Below, piece after piece: positions 1 to 6,269 of a stretch of DNA of 19,564 nucleotides. Each line of letters begins with the position of its first letter. Position 1 is the first letter of the stretch. A program made the position numbers and the translations under genes. The notes beneath the pieces were generated by a model, which searched no databases, was not told where the DNA came from, and saw only the letters and a program-made list of their open reading frames with translations. Source of the stretch: VGJV01 sp964646415 (lineage in GTDB: Bacteria > Patescibacteriota > Minisyncoccia > UBA6257 > 2-01-FULL-56-20). The stretch is taken from the NCBI GenBank assembly GCA_964646415.1, contig CAZYEL010000018.1, positions 1 to 19,564 on the forward strand, written 5' to 3'.

Positions 1-319
1 AAGGTGGCGAAGCCGTCCTGCCACCGCTTCAGGAGAGAGGTCATCCATGAGCATCCGCTCCACGAAGTCCCGAAGGGAAACGTGATGTACGATGCGCATC
101 CCCTGATATTTTGCATATTTTCTCCTGACATATGCCTTGTGGTGGGCTTTGCGGGGGTCATACTTGCCCCGCACCGCGTTGCGGCGGAGTTCTTCAGAGA
201 GGGTGGCAATCGCCCTGCCAAGTGCATGCGCGATTGCGCGGAGCGAGTATCCCTTCCCCCGCAAAATGGCAAGTGCGCCTCGTTCGGCTGCCGTCAGATG
301 ACGGCGGTTTTTTTATCAT
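1..319 (-). pseudogene. IS30-family transposase, N-terminal part, frameshifted and cut by the window edge
   Basis: Read on the minus strand from about position 306 to the window edge, the frame encodes HLTAAERGALAILRGKGYS, then a helix-turn-helix (LRAIAHALGRAIATLSEELR) and RRNAVRGKYDPRKAHHKAY. This matches the DNA-binding N-terminus of IS30-type DDE transposases, which cut and join the ends of their insertion sequence. The only good ATG (317-319) is in another frame: ATG-ATA is followed by a run of seven A (308-314 on the plus strand). Removing one A would give M-I-K-N-R-R-H-L and join the frames. Either the copy is dead, it uses slippage on the A-run, or the run was miscalled. The catalytic domain lies beyond the window, so activity cannot be judged. 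Confidence 0.82.
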
Positions 320-332
320 GCTCGCACGATAC

Positions 333-365
333 TGCAAAAGTGTTCGGATTCAAATGGCAATCTAC
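333..365 (-). repeat. candidate terminal inverted repeat of the left IS30-like element
   Basis: On the minus strand, GAATCCGAACACTTTTGCA (333-351) resembles CAATTAGGACACCCTCTTGCA at 19302-19322 next to the right transposase, with about 14 of 19 matches and a 2-nt gap. Just outside, GTAGATTGCCA (355-365) resembles GTAAATTGGCA (19280-19290). The positions, outside the 5' end of one transposase and at the 3' end of the other, are where the two ends of one IS type should be. The boundary would fall about 8 nt from the hepT stop codon. The match is imperfect and was found by eye. Confidence 0.45.
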
Positions 366-372
366 GCGGGAT

Positions 373-759
373 TTATTCTGATGCGGAAAGTGTATCGCGG
401 AGTTTATTGAAAAGCTCAAGCGCTTTCGGGAGGCGTTCGTAGATTTCTTTTGCAAGTGCTTCGTTGTACGTGTGCGCGGTGAGGTTGCGGTCGTCCGCTA
501 TGGCGAGCCATCGCTTGTCGTATTCCTCAATGAATTTTTGTTTATACGCTTCCCGTAGGCAGGTTTTTGGTGAATTGCACACAACTCCTCGTTTTGTTTC
601 CAACACTTCCTTAATTAACTTCCAAGCAAGGTCGAAACAAAACTCAAAGCGCTGGATTGTAGCGTCTCGATGTAACTCCGTGGCGGGGGCTGAAAGGGCT
701 TCGCGGAACCGCTCAAGCGCATTTTCGAAATCTTCAGTAAGCGCAGAGTCCTTTGTCAT
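373..759 (-). CDS. hepT: HepT-like HEPN toxin of a MntA-HepT module
   Basis: A 128-residue helical protein of the HI0074 / HEPN family, formerly called nucleotidyltransferase substrate-binding protein. It carries the HEPN ribonuclease signature near its C-terminus: RNLTAHTY gives R91-x4-H96-x-Y98, the full Rx4HxY motif. In studied MntA-HepT pairs, R and H belong to the RNase site and the Tyr is AMPylated by the antitoxin. The start codon overlaps the stop of the upstream nucleotidyltransferase gene by 4 nt (ATGA, 756-759), so the two are translationally coupled. The stop codon sits only a few bases from the probable left IS end, so the module lies directly against mobile DNA. Toxic activity on RNA is inferred from the family. 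Confidence 0.9.
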   Translation of the reverse strand: MTKDSALTEDFENALERFREALSAPATELHRDATIQRFEFCFDLAWKLIKEVLETKRGVVCNSPKTCLREAYKQKFIEEYDKRWLAIADDRNLTAHTYNEALAKEIYERLPKALELFNKLRDTLSASE

Positions 760-1067
760 TTTAGATACTCTGTTGTTTCCATGGCGACTTTTTTAAATCT
801 ATCGCTGACAGTTGCAAAATCCACAACATCAATATCATATAGTATATCAGATTCTTCTATGTCGTCTTGAATTTTTCCGATCGCATCCCGCGGGACGGGC
901 TCGTTGCCGAGAATGCCAATATCAATATCGGAGCGGTCATCTCCTCTGCCTGTAACGCGGGAACCGAAAAAGAAAATCTTGTAGTGAGAAAGATCTAAAT
1001 GCCGCCCGAAGATTTCTTTTATATTTTTCTTCAGCTCCTCTGGATTTTCATGTTCAATACGAACCAT
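756..1067 (-). CDS. mntA: MntA-like minimal nucleotidyltransferase antitoxin
   Basis: A 103-residue minimal nucleotidyltransferase of the Pol-beta superfamily (HI0073 / MntA type). The active-site signature GSRVTGRGDDRSDID fits GS-x10-D-x-D, with G35-S36, D47 and D49. A further acidic position is probably D80 in DIDVVDF. In characterised pairs MntA transfers AMP units to the Tyr of the HepT Rx4HxY motif and so neutralises the toxin. It is the first gene of a two-gene operon and overlaps hepT by 4 nt. No Shine-Dalgarno is seen before the start. A possible extended -10 (TGCTACACT) lies 6 nt before the ATG, which suggests a leaderless mRNA. The length is normal for the family. Confidence 0.9.
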   Translation of the reverse strand: MVRIEHENPEELKKNIKEIFGRHLDLSHYKIFFFGSRVTGRGDDRSDIDIGILGNEPVPRDAIGKIQDDIEESDILYDIDVVDFATVSDRFKKVAMETTEYLK

Positions 1068-1082
1068 GCGGATAGTGTAGCA
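1068..1082 (-). promoter_or_regulatory. possible extended -10 for mntA-hepT
   Basis: On the minus strand TGC-TACACT ends 6 nt before the mntA ATG. The TGn extension could make up for the lack of a recognisable -35. With a normal -10 to +1 distance, transcription would begin at or next to the start codon. This is a weak consensus match found by eye. Confidence 0.35.
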
Positions 1083-1179
1083 ATTTCAAGCGTTCTTGGG
1101 GATATTGACTTCCATAATCTTTAGTGGCATTATATTGCACAGTTATCTTATTATGGGTTTTTCGCTTGAACCCCAACCC

Positions 1180-1193
1180 GATCCAAAAGGATC
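1180..1193. promoter_or_regulatory. perfect dyad GATCC-AAAA-GGATC upstream of the unknown gene, candidate operator
   Basis: A 5-bp perfect inverted repeat with a 4-nt spacer, centred about 37 bp before the start of the gene at 1224. A possible -10 (TATAGA, 1209-1214) lies between them, so the dyad would sit in the -35 region, a usual place for a repressor site. A small RNA hairpin is an alternative. There is no evidence for which protein would bind. Confidence 0.35.
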
Positions 1194-1223
1194 AGCAGGC
1201 GAGTTGAGTATAGAAAGGGAAGT

Positions 1224-1646
1224 ATGTTCGTAGTAATTGAATCAGAGGGAAGTCGCGTGCAATCCACTCGACTTCAGTCGGGTGATTGGGCCGTCTTTGA
1301 AATTAATAAGAAAGTCATGTCTTTGGAGCGGCGTGGGACGAAAGTATGCGATAACGGGACCATTTCAGGGGATATGCCTGGTGATACGATTTTTCAGGCA
1401 AATCTCGAGATGGGCGATAACGGGCGCGTAGTAGCGCGTAATCCCGAGCGAGAAATTATATTCTGCGACAGATTCACGAATGCGGGCGCTCTTGATATAG
1501 CTTTCGTTATGGCTTCCGCCGCCGGGCTTGTTACAGTGATTGACAATTGTCCTCCTAATAACGCTACTTCTCAACGCATTGCATTCTACTTCTTCACGCT
1601 CGAAGAGGCGGAACGCTATAAGGTAAAAGGAATTGGGAAGTGGTAG
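1224..1646 (+). CDS. hypothetical protein between two toxin-antitoxin modules
   Basis: I do not recognise this 140-residue protein. It has no transmembrane segment, signal peptide or obvious catalytic motif. The N-terminal half looks like a small beta-rich domain (MFVVIESEG, DWAVFEINKKVMSLERRG), and a Cys occurs in a CPPNN turn near residue 109. The start is supported by an AAGGGAAG purine run directly upstream and a TATAGA box 9 nt before the ATG. It is transcribed away from mntA-hepT and towards the AbiEii-like pair, and a hairpin follows it at 1725-1755. Its place between two nucleotidyltransferase toxin-antitoxin loci suggests an accessory role, but no function can be assigned. An overlapping antisense frame (1365-1685) is less convincing. 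Confidence 0.6.
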   Translation: MFVVIESEGSRVQSTRLQSGDWAVFEINKKVMSLERRGTKVCDNGTISGDMPGDTIFQANLEMGDNGRVVARNPEREIIFCDRFTNAGALDIAFVMASAAGLVTVIDNCPPNNATSQRIAFYFFTLEEAERYKVKGIGKW

Positions 1647-1665
1647 GAAGAAGGTATCGACAACC

Positions 1666-1687
1666 GGATGAGCGTGCGAGCTCATCC
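1666..1687 (+). repeat. short hairpin GGATGAGC / GCTCATCC
   Basis: A perfect 8-bp stem (1666-1673 with 1680-1687) and a 6-nt loop, 19 nt after the stop of the unknown gene. There is no T-run after it, so it is more likely part of the downstream repeat cluster than an intrinsic terminator on its own. Confidence 0.4.
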
Positions 1688-1690
1688 ACC

Positions 1691-1717
1691 CCGCCTTCGC
1701 GTAAAGCTATGGCGGGC
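1691..1717 (+). repeat. palindromic intergenic repeat, AAGCTATGGCGGG family
   Basis: CCCGCC and GGCGGG arms enclose TTCGCGTAAAGCTAT. The core CGC-n-AAAGCTATGGCGGG recurs in variant form at 14651-14665, 14719-14735 and 14744-14760. All copies are intergenic. The repeated core and self-complementary ends suggest a dispersed palindromic repeat and not a gene-specific regulatory site. Confidence 0.55.
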
Positions 1718-1724
1718 AAACAAC

Positions 1725-1765
1725 GAAGCGCGTTTTCCGAAAGGAGGCGCGCTTCTTACATTTCT
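1725..1765 (+). terminator. probable intrinsic terminator after the unknown gene
   Basis: An 8-bp perfect stem GAAGCGCG (1725-1732) / CGCGCTTC (1748-1755) with a 15-nt loop, followed by TTACATTTCT. It lies between the unknown gene and the DUF6922-like gene and could end the upstream transcript. The T-tract is broken by A and C, so strength is uncertain. Confidence 0.5.
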
Positions 1766-1788
1766 GAGAGTATGATAAAATTATTTAT

Positions 1789-2073
1789 ATGAGGCAAGCA
1801 TCGCGCATTCCCCGCTTTTTCGAGCCAATCCTTTGGTCGCATAACATACGGGCGTTGGATGCGGAACGGGATAAAAAGACGATTGTTGCGCAAGCAATCA
1901 ACTATGGAACATTGGAGCACTGGCGGTGGCTTGCCGCGCGTTATGGAAAAGACGGCGTGCGGCGCGCCATTGCCTCGTTTCCCAAGAGCGCGCTGCGTCC
2001 TGGCGCGTTGCGGCTTGCCGCCCTTGTGTTTGGTCATGTGACTTCACGCCATGCATCTCGACGCGCTCACTAA
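1789..2073 (+). CDS. DUF6922-like small protein, probable partner of the AbiEii-like toxin
   Basis: A 94-residue protein with the pattern RFFEPILWSHNIRALDAERDK followed by an acidic/aromatic helix (NYGTLEHWRWLAARYGKDGVRRA). This resembles the DUF6922 domain, which is often encoded directly before AbiEii-type nucleotidyltransferases. The gene overlaps the next one by 23 nt, which indicates translational coupling and a shared role. The start was chosen because the domain begins within ten residues of it; an AT-rich stretch with TATGAT (1771-1776) precedes it. By analogy with AbiEi/AbiEii it would be the antitoxin, but there is no winged-helix DNA-binding motif that I can see. The family call is from memory of the pattern. 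Confidence 0.72.
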   Translation: MRQASRIPRFFEPILWSHNIRALDAERDKKTIVAQAINYGTLEHWRWLAARYGKDGVRRAIASFPKSALRPGALRLAALVFGHVTSRHASRRAH

Positions 2074-2668
2074 ACAGGGCAAACTGCTGTTTCCCCTTCT
2101 TGCGAAGTTCAAGCATTTTTATCTCGCGGGAGGCACGGCGGTGGCGCTCCAAATCGGCCACCGCATATCGGTGGACTTTGATTTGTTTACGCCGCGAAAG
2201 CTTTCCAAGAACCTTTTACCGCTCGCCGAAAAGATTTTTGGAAGGGGTGCAGTGCGACCGCTCGTAAACAATTCCGACCAGCTGACGGTGTCGATTCGCG
2301 GGGTGGCGCTTACTTTTTTATATTATCCTTTTCCCGTCGTCCGTGCACTAGTAAAAGCCGGAGGACAGCGCATGCTTGATGTTCCGGAACTTGCCGCGAC
2401 GAAGGTATATACCATTGGCAGGAGGGGAACCCTCAAGGATTACGTGGATATCTATTTTATTCTGTGTGAACAGCATACTTCGCTCGCAGATATTATTACG
2501 CTTGCGGAACGGAAGTATGGTGCATCGTTCAATGCGCGCCTTTTTTTGGAACAGCTTGTATACTTGCACGACATTCCTAAAGCTCCGTTGCGTTTCTTAA
2601 AGAAACCGGTGGCGAAAGCGCACCTTGAAAAGTTTTTCGAGTCCGAGGTGAAAAAAATAGTAATATAA
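2051..2668 (+). CDS. nucleotidyl transferase AbiEii/AbiGii-type toxin
   Basis: A 205-residue nucleotidyltransferase of the AbiEii/AbiGii family (PF08843-like). Motif I is YLAGGTAVALQIGHRISVDF, with GG(T) at 27-29 and the metal-binding D42-x-D44. Motif III/IV is ELAATKVYTIGRRGTLKDYV, with K118 and the KD-x-x-D group at 129-133. In AbiE systems the AbiEii protein is a toxin that modifies RNA (tRNA in related MenT enzymes) and stops growth, giving phage resistance. The length is shorter than classical AbiEii, which is common in compact variants. It overlaps the DUF6922-like gene upstream and ends 27 nt before serS. The toxin role is inferred from the family. Confidence 0.88.
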   Translation: MHLDALTKQGKLLFPLLAKFKHFYLAGGTAVALQIGHRISVDFDLFTPRKLSKNLLPLAEKIFGRGAVRPLVNNSDQLTVSIRGVALTFLYYPFPVVRALVKAGGQRMLDVPELAATKVYTIGRRGTLKDYVDIYFILCEQHTSLADIITLAERKYGASFNARLFLEQLVYLHDIPKAPLRFLKKPVAKAHLEKFFESEVKKIVI

Positions 2669-2680
2669 CTGGAAGCGGGA

Positions 2681-2695
2681 TATTATTTTGATACT
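2681..2695 (+). promoter_or_regulatory. possible -10 element for serS
   Basis: TATTAT at 2681-2686 lies 9 nt before the serS ATG, with no Shine-Dalgarno between. Transcription from here would give a nearly leaderless serS mRNA. No good -35 was found, so this is tentative. Confidence 0.35.
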
Positions 2696-3982
2696 ATGTT
2701 GGACATCAATTTTCTACGGAATGAGCCGGAGCGCGTGAAAAAGGGGATCGCGGCTAAAAATGCCGATCAAGGATTGGTTGACCGATTTTTGGCGCTTGAT
2801 GCTGAATGGCGTTCTATTACGGCAGAGCTAGACGGCCTGCGGGCGGATCAAAAAAAATTGAGCAAAGAGAGAAACAGAGAACAGGGCGCGAAAAACAAGG
2901 AGTCAATCAAAAAATTGGAAGCGGCAGTTCGTGAGCTTGAAGGAAAACGCGAGGATGTTTGGATGCATATCCCGAATTTATCGAGCGAAGACACGCCAGT
3001 GGGAAAGGACGAAACTGGCAATTTGGTAATTAAGAAAATAGGGGAGACGAATAAATTTGGTTTTACGCCGAAGGATTACATGGAGCTTGGCGCGGTCCTC
3101 GATCTTATTGATACGGAAACGGCGGCGAAAGTTTCGGGCGCGCGTTTCGGGTATTTGAAAAACGAGGCGGCGCTTTTAGAATTCGCGCTCATTCAGTTCG
3201 GGTTGAGTATTTTGACGGACGAGAAAATTTTAAGGATCGTGGCGGACGGAGTTCAAAAAGGATATAGCGCGAAGCCGTTTGTCCCAGTCGTGCCTCCGGT
3301 GATGATCCGTCCGGACGTCATGCAAAAAATGGCTCGCCTCGAACCGAAAGAGGAAAGATATCACATTGCCTCTGATGATTTGTATCTTGCCGGATCCGCC
3401 GAGCACACGATGGGGCCTATGCACATGGATGAATCAATCAAAGAAAGCGATTTGCCTTTGCGGTACGCGGGATTTTCAACTTCATTCAGGCGCGAGGCGG
3501 GGAGTTATGGAAAAGACACGCGCGGCATTTTTCGCGTTCACCAGTTCGATAAACTTGAGATGGAATCATTCACCTCGCCCGAAAATGGCATAACCGAGCA
3601 GAATTTCTTCGTCGCAATTCAGGAATATCTGATGCAAAAGCTGGGGCTTCCGTATCAAGTTGTAATTTGCTCGACCGGTGATCAGGGGGATCCGGATTTT
3701 CGGCATATAGATATAGAAACGTGGATGCCCGGCCAGAATAAATATAGGGAGACCCATTCCGCGGATTACATGACTGATTATCAGGCGCGTAGATTGGGAA
3801 CTAAAATCAAGAGGTCTGCGAAAGACGTGAAATCGGAATACGCCCACATGAACGACGCTACCGTATTCGCAATTGGGCGGACGGTCATAGCGATCATGGA
3901 AAATTACCAGACTAAAGACGGCAAGGTTATGATACCGGAAGTTCTTCAAAAATATGTCGGAAAAGAAATTATAGATAGCTAA
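2696..3982 (+). CDS. serS: seryl-tRNA synthetase
   Basis: A class II aminoacyl-tRNA synthetase of 428 residues that charges tRNA-Ser in the cytoplasm. The N-terminal domain (about 1-110) opens with MLDINFLRNEPERVKKG and forms the long coiled coil that grips the tRNA long variable arm. The usual serine-binding TxE loop appears as GSAEHTMGPMHMDE near residues 233-246, so the Thr is Ser. Motif 2 is FRREAGSYGKDTRGIFRVHQ from about 264. Motif 3 is FAIGRTVIAIMENYQ near the C-terminus. The region THSADYMTDYQARR replaces the common SSCSNCTDFQARR. These substitutions look like lineage variants and not damage, because the frame is full length and all catalytic motifs are in order. The gene follows the AbiEii-like gene by 27 nt but probably has its own promoter. 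Confidence 0.97.
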   Translation: MLDINFLRNEPERVKKGIAAKNADQGLVDRFLALDAEWRSITAELDGLRADQKKLSKERNREQGAKNKESIKKLEAAVRELEGKREDVWMHIPNLSSEDTPVGKDETGNLVIKKIGETNKFGFTPKDYMELGAVLDLIDTETAAKVSGARFGYLKNEAALLEFALIQFGLSILTDEKILRIVADGVQKGYSAKPFVPVVPPVMIRPDVMQKMARLEPKEERYHIASDDLYLAGSAEHTMGPMHMDESIKESDLPLRYAGFSTSFRREAGSYGKDTRGIFRVHQFDKLEMESFTSPENGITEQNFFVAIQEYLMQKLGLPYQVVICSTGDQGDPDFRHIDIETWMPGQNKYRETHSADYMTDYQARRLGTKIKRSAKDVKSEYAHMNDATVFAIGRTVIAIMENYQTKDGKVMIPEVLQKYVGKEIIDS

Positions 3983-4004
3983 TAGTGGTTAACTTTACCT
4001 ACCC

Positions 4005-4020
4005 TGCCTGCCGGCAGGCA
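4005..4020. repeat. perfect 16-nt palindrome TGCCTGCCGGCAGGCA
   Basis: Fully self-complementary and intergenic between serS and alr. Short palindromes of this kind are familiar as dispersed intergenic repeats in CPR genomes. It has no T-run, so it is not a clear terminator. Confidence 0.6.
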
Positions 4021-4085
4021 CTAAGGCTTAGAATTTCTCGCATCACTAATTTCTAATGGCTCGCATATGATCAATGGCTAATGAC
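4021..4085 (+). repeat. degenerate heptamer-like array running into the alr start
   Basis: The tract reads as 7-nt units ending in TAAT or similar: CACTAAT, TTCTAAT, GGCTCGC, ATATGAT, CAATGGC, TAATGAC. The alr start codon lies inside it, so the alr upstream region is made of repeat-like sequence instead of a recognisable Shine-Dalgarno. It is less regular than the arrays at 6211 and 12160. Confidence 0.4.
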
Positions 4086-5237
4086 TCGGAAAAATTTCGG
4101 ACTTGGATAGAAATCAGCCGAAAATCGGCGCTCCACAATTACCGCGTGTTCCGCGGGCTTATAAAACCCAAAACCAAGTTGTGGGCGGTTGTAAAATCAA
4201 ATGCTTACGGGCACGGGCTTGCGCCTTTTTCGGAGCTCGCGGAAAGTTGCGGCGTGGACGGTTTCTGCGTGGATTCGATTGTGGAAGGAAATCGTTTGCG
4301 GAGAGAAGGCATCCGAAAACCCATACTTATTTTGGGGCCGACGCTCCCTGCGCGGCTCTCCGATGCCGCAGCCTGCGGGATTACGGTGAGCGTGTCGAAC
4401 TTTGAGGCGCTGAAAGCGCTTGTGCGTTCGAAAACAGTCCCATCCTTTCACCTGAAGGTTGATACCGGTTTTCATCGCCAGGGGTTCTATGTGGAAGAAT
4501 TACCGAAGGTAATTCGGCAAATAGCCAATAGCAAAGGGCAAAAAGCGGGTTCAAGCCACTTGCCACTTGCCACTCGCCATTCGCTCACGGGCGTTTTCAC
4601 CCACTTCGCCGTAGCGAAAGACGTGACGTACCTCACATACACGGAGCTCCAGTGCAAAAAGTTTAAGGAAGCGTTGCGGATGCTCCGTAAAGCAGGATTC
4701 CGCAATCTTACGGCGCATGCGGCGGCAACGGGAGCAGCGAGCATCAACTCCAAATACCATTTCAACGCGGTGCGGATTGGGATGGGACTCTACGGTTTTC
4801 ATGCGTCGCCCGAACTCGAGATGCAGCTTCCCCGTATGGTTTTGAAGCCGGTGTTGCATTGGAAGACAGTGATAAGCGAAGTGAAGCGGCTTCACGCGGG
4901 AGACTACGTGGGGTATGACGCTACCGAGCGGATGCGTCATGCGGGAGCGATGGCGATTTTGCCCATCGGGTATTGGCACGGATTCCCGCGCGCACTCTCG
5001 AGCATCGGCAATGTTTTGGTGGACGGGAAATTTGCAAAAGTCATCGGGCGCGTTTCGATGGACCTGACTGCGATTGATGTTACCGGAATACGTTGTCGCC
5101 CGGGGACCGTGGTAACGCTCTTGGGAAAGAGCGGCCGGGAAGAAATCCGCGCGCAGGAAGCGGCGCGGGCAATCGGCACGACGCACTATGAACTTCTTAC
5201 GCGGCTGAATCCGCTGATGGAGAGGATCCTCGTTTAG
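4074..5237 (+). CDS. alr: alanine racemase
   Basis: A PLP-dependent enzyme of 387 residues that makes D-Ala for peptidoglycan. The cofactor lysine is K41 in AVVKSNAYGHG. The second catalytic base is Y281 in YVGYDATE, inside the C-terminal beta domain. HLKVDTGFHRQGF (126-138), VRIGMGLYGF (233-242) and RVSMDLTAIDV (326-336) are family landmarks. The substrate-side motif usually written HAANSAA reads HAAATGAAS here, an unusual change. Between IRQIAN and LTGVFTHF there are about 18 extra residues (153-170, SKGQKAGSS to RHS) where relatives have a short turn; the DNA here is a heptamer tandem array. The chosen start is the nearest ATG before RTWIEI and leaves a short normal N-terminus. It follows serS by 91 nt. 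Confidence 0.95.
   Translation: MANDSEKFRTWIEISRKSALHNYRVFRGLIKPKTKLWAVVKSNAYGHGLAPFSELAESCGVDGFCVDSIVEGNRLRREGIRKPILILGPTLPARLSDAAACGITVSVSNFEALKALVRSKTVPSFHLKVDTGFHRQGFYVEELPKVIRQIANSKGQKAGSSHLPLATRHSLTGVFTHFAVAKDVTYLTYTELQCKKFKEALRMLRKAGFRNLTAHAAATGAASINSKYHFNAVRIGMGLYGFHASPELEMQLPRMVLKPVLHWKTVISEVKRLHAGDYVGYDATERMRHAGAMAILPIGYWHGFPRALSSIGNVLVDGKFAKVIGRVSMDLTAIDVTGIRCRPGTVVTLLGKSGREEIRAQEAARAIGTTHYELLTRLNPLMERILV
4555..4584 (+). repeat. in-frame heptamer array inside alr
   Basis: Four units, GCCACTT, GCCACTT, GCCACTC and GCCATTC, lie head to tail in the alr reading frame, in the part that encodes the extra loop SSHLPLATRHS. Sequence just upstream (AATAGCAAAGGGCAAAAAGC) is also repeat-like. 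It resembles the heptamer arrays between genes in this window. Confidence 0.75.
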
Positions 5238-5322
5238 TTGCCGGTTGTTGGTTGTAGGAGCGAGTTCGGGAATAGTAATTGGTCATAGGGGATAAAAATC
5301 AAAAACTTTCAACTATTAACCA
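5238..5322 (+). other. alr-ftsQ intergenic region with short heptamer-like repeats
   Basis: Starts with GTTGCCG, GTTGTTG, GTTGTAG units and then becomes A/T-rich before the FtsQ-like start. No terminator hairpin, clear Shine-Dalgarno or confident promoter was seen. A TATTAA lies 3 nt before the ATG, too close to act as a -10 for that start. Confidence 0.4.
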
Positions 5323-6210
5323 ATGAAAATCTCTTCCTATCTTTCCGATTCCGAACGGGTCCGCCAGCGGCGAAGGTACCGTTTCTTCGCGATGTGCGGT
5401 TTCGGAGTTTTGGGATTGCTTCTTATCGGCGCCGTATGGCTCGTGTGGTATTCCCCCCTCCTCGAAGTACGGAAGGTGGTGGTAGAAGGGAACGTGCGCG
5501 TTTCAACTGAAACGGTGCTTGATGTGGCGAAGGGAATTGTGTTTCAAGGAAACTTCGCGAAGTTTCTCGGTATTAACCGTATGTTTGCATGGCCGGAGTT
5601 TGCGCGGGAAAACATTACTTTACTTCCTGCGGTGGCGAGCCTCACCATTTCTAAAAGTTATGCTACGCGGACCGTGCGGGTACAGGTAACAGAACGGGTA
5701 CCGGTAGGGGTGTGGTGTCTCTTTCCAGCGCGGAACTATGCAGACGGGACGCAGACGGACGCAGAAGGGGGATCGGTTGCCGCGGACGCTACTCCGCGTG
5801 ATTCCGCGCCGGGAGGATGCTGGTGGTTCGACAAAAGCGGAGTACTTTTCGCGCGGGCGCTCGACGGAGAAGGAGGATTGCTTAAGACCGTCCATGATTA
5901 TTCGGGCCGGACGCTTGGCATCGGATCGGTGGCATTGCCCTCTCATCTGATGGGCAATCTTCTTGAGATATTCTTGGTGCTTCGTGAGAGCGGTGCGGTG
6001 GCGGGCGAGGTGCGGCTTGAGGACCTCTCTCGCGAAGAAGTAGAAGTCGTGACGCTCAATGGTCCCCGCTTGTACTTCAGTTTGCGGTTCCCGCTCGCCG
6101 CCATCGCCGATGCGGTCCGGCAGATTTTCTCGGAGTCGGGGCAATTCCCGCACCCGCAAAAGCTGCAGTATGTGGATTTCAGGGTGGAGAACAGGGTGTA
6201 CTATAAGTAG
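5323..6210 (+). CDS. ftsQ: FtsQ/DivIB-like cell division protein
   Basis: A 295-residue bitopic membrane protein. A basic cytoplasmic N-terminus (RVRQRRRYR) precedes one transmembrane helix at about 21-43. Directly after it comes a POTRA-like domain beginning PLLEVRKVVVEGNVRVSTET (45-64), the arrangement of FtsQ/DivIB. In the divisome FtsQ binds FtsB and FtsL outside the membrane; an FtsB-like gene is present at 12190. A Gly/Ala/Asp-rich stretch at about 138-164 (NYADGTQTDAEGG and DATPRDSAPGG) interrupts the domain and is probably a loop or lineage insertion. The beta domain continues to the end. It follows alr, another envelope gene, in the same orientation. FtsQ-type identity rests on layout more than on a sharp motif. 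Confidence 0.8.
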   Translation: MKISSYLSDSERVRQRRRYRFFAMCGFGVLGLLLIGAVWLVWYSPLLEVRKVVVEGNVRVSTETVLDVAKGIVFQGNFAKFLGINRMFAWPEFARENITLLPAVASLTISKSYATRTVRVQVTERVPVGVWCLFPARNYADGTQTDAEGGSVAADATPRDSAPGGCWWFDKSGVLFARALDGEGGLLKTVHDYSGRTLGIGSVALPSHLMGNLLEIFLVLRESGAVAGEVRLEDLSREEVEVVTLNGPRLYFSLRFPLAAIADAVRQIFSESGQFPHPQKLQYVDFRVENRVYYK

Positions 6211-6269
6211 CCAAGTGGCTAAGTTCTAAGTCCTACTCATGGCTAAGTCCTCGTGGCTAATGGCTATCT
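6211..6269. repeat. degenerate heptamer array between convergent genes
   Basis: The whole intergenic space between the FtsQ-like and glycosyltransferase stop codons reads as 7-nt units: CCAAGTG, GCTAAGT, TCTAAGT, CCTACTC, then ATG, then GCTAAGT, CCTCGTG, GCTAATG, GCTATCT. The last unit overlaps the end of the glycosyltransferase gene. No classical terminator hairpin is present between these convergent genes. Confidence 0.65.
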
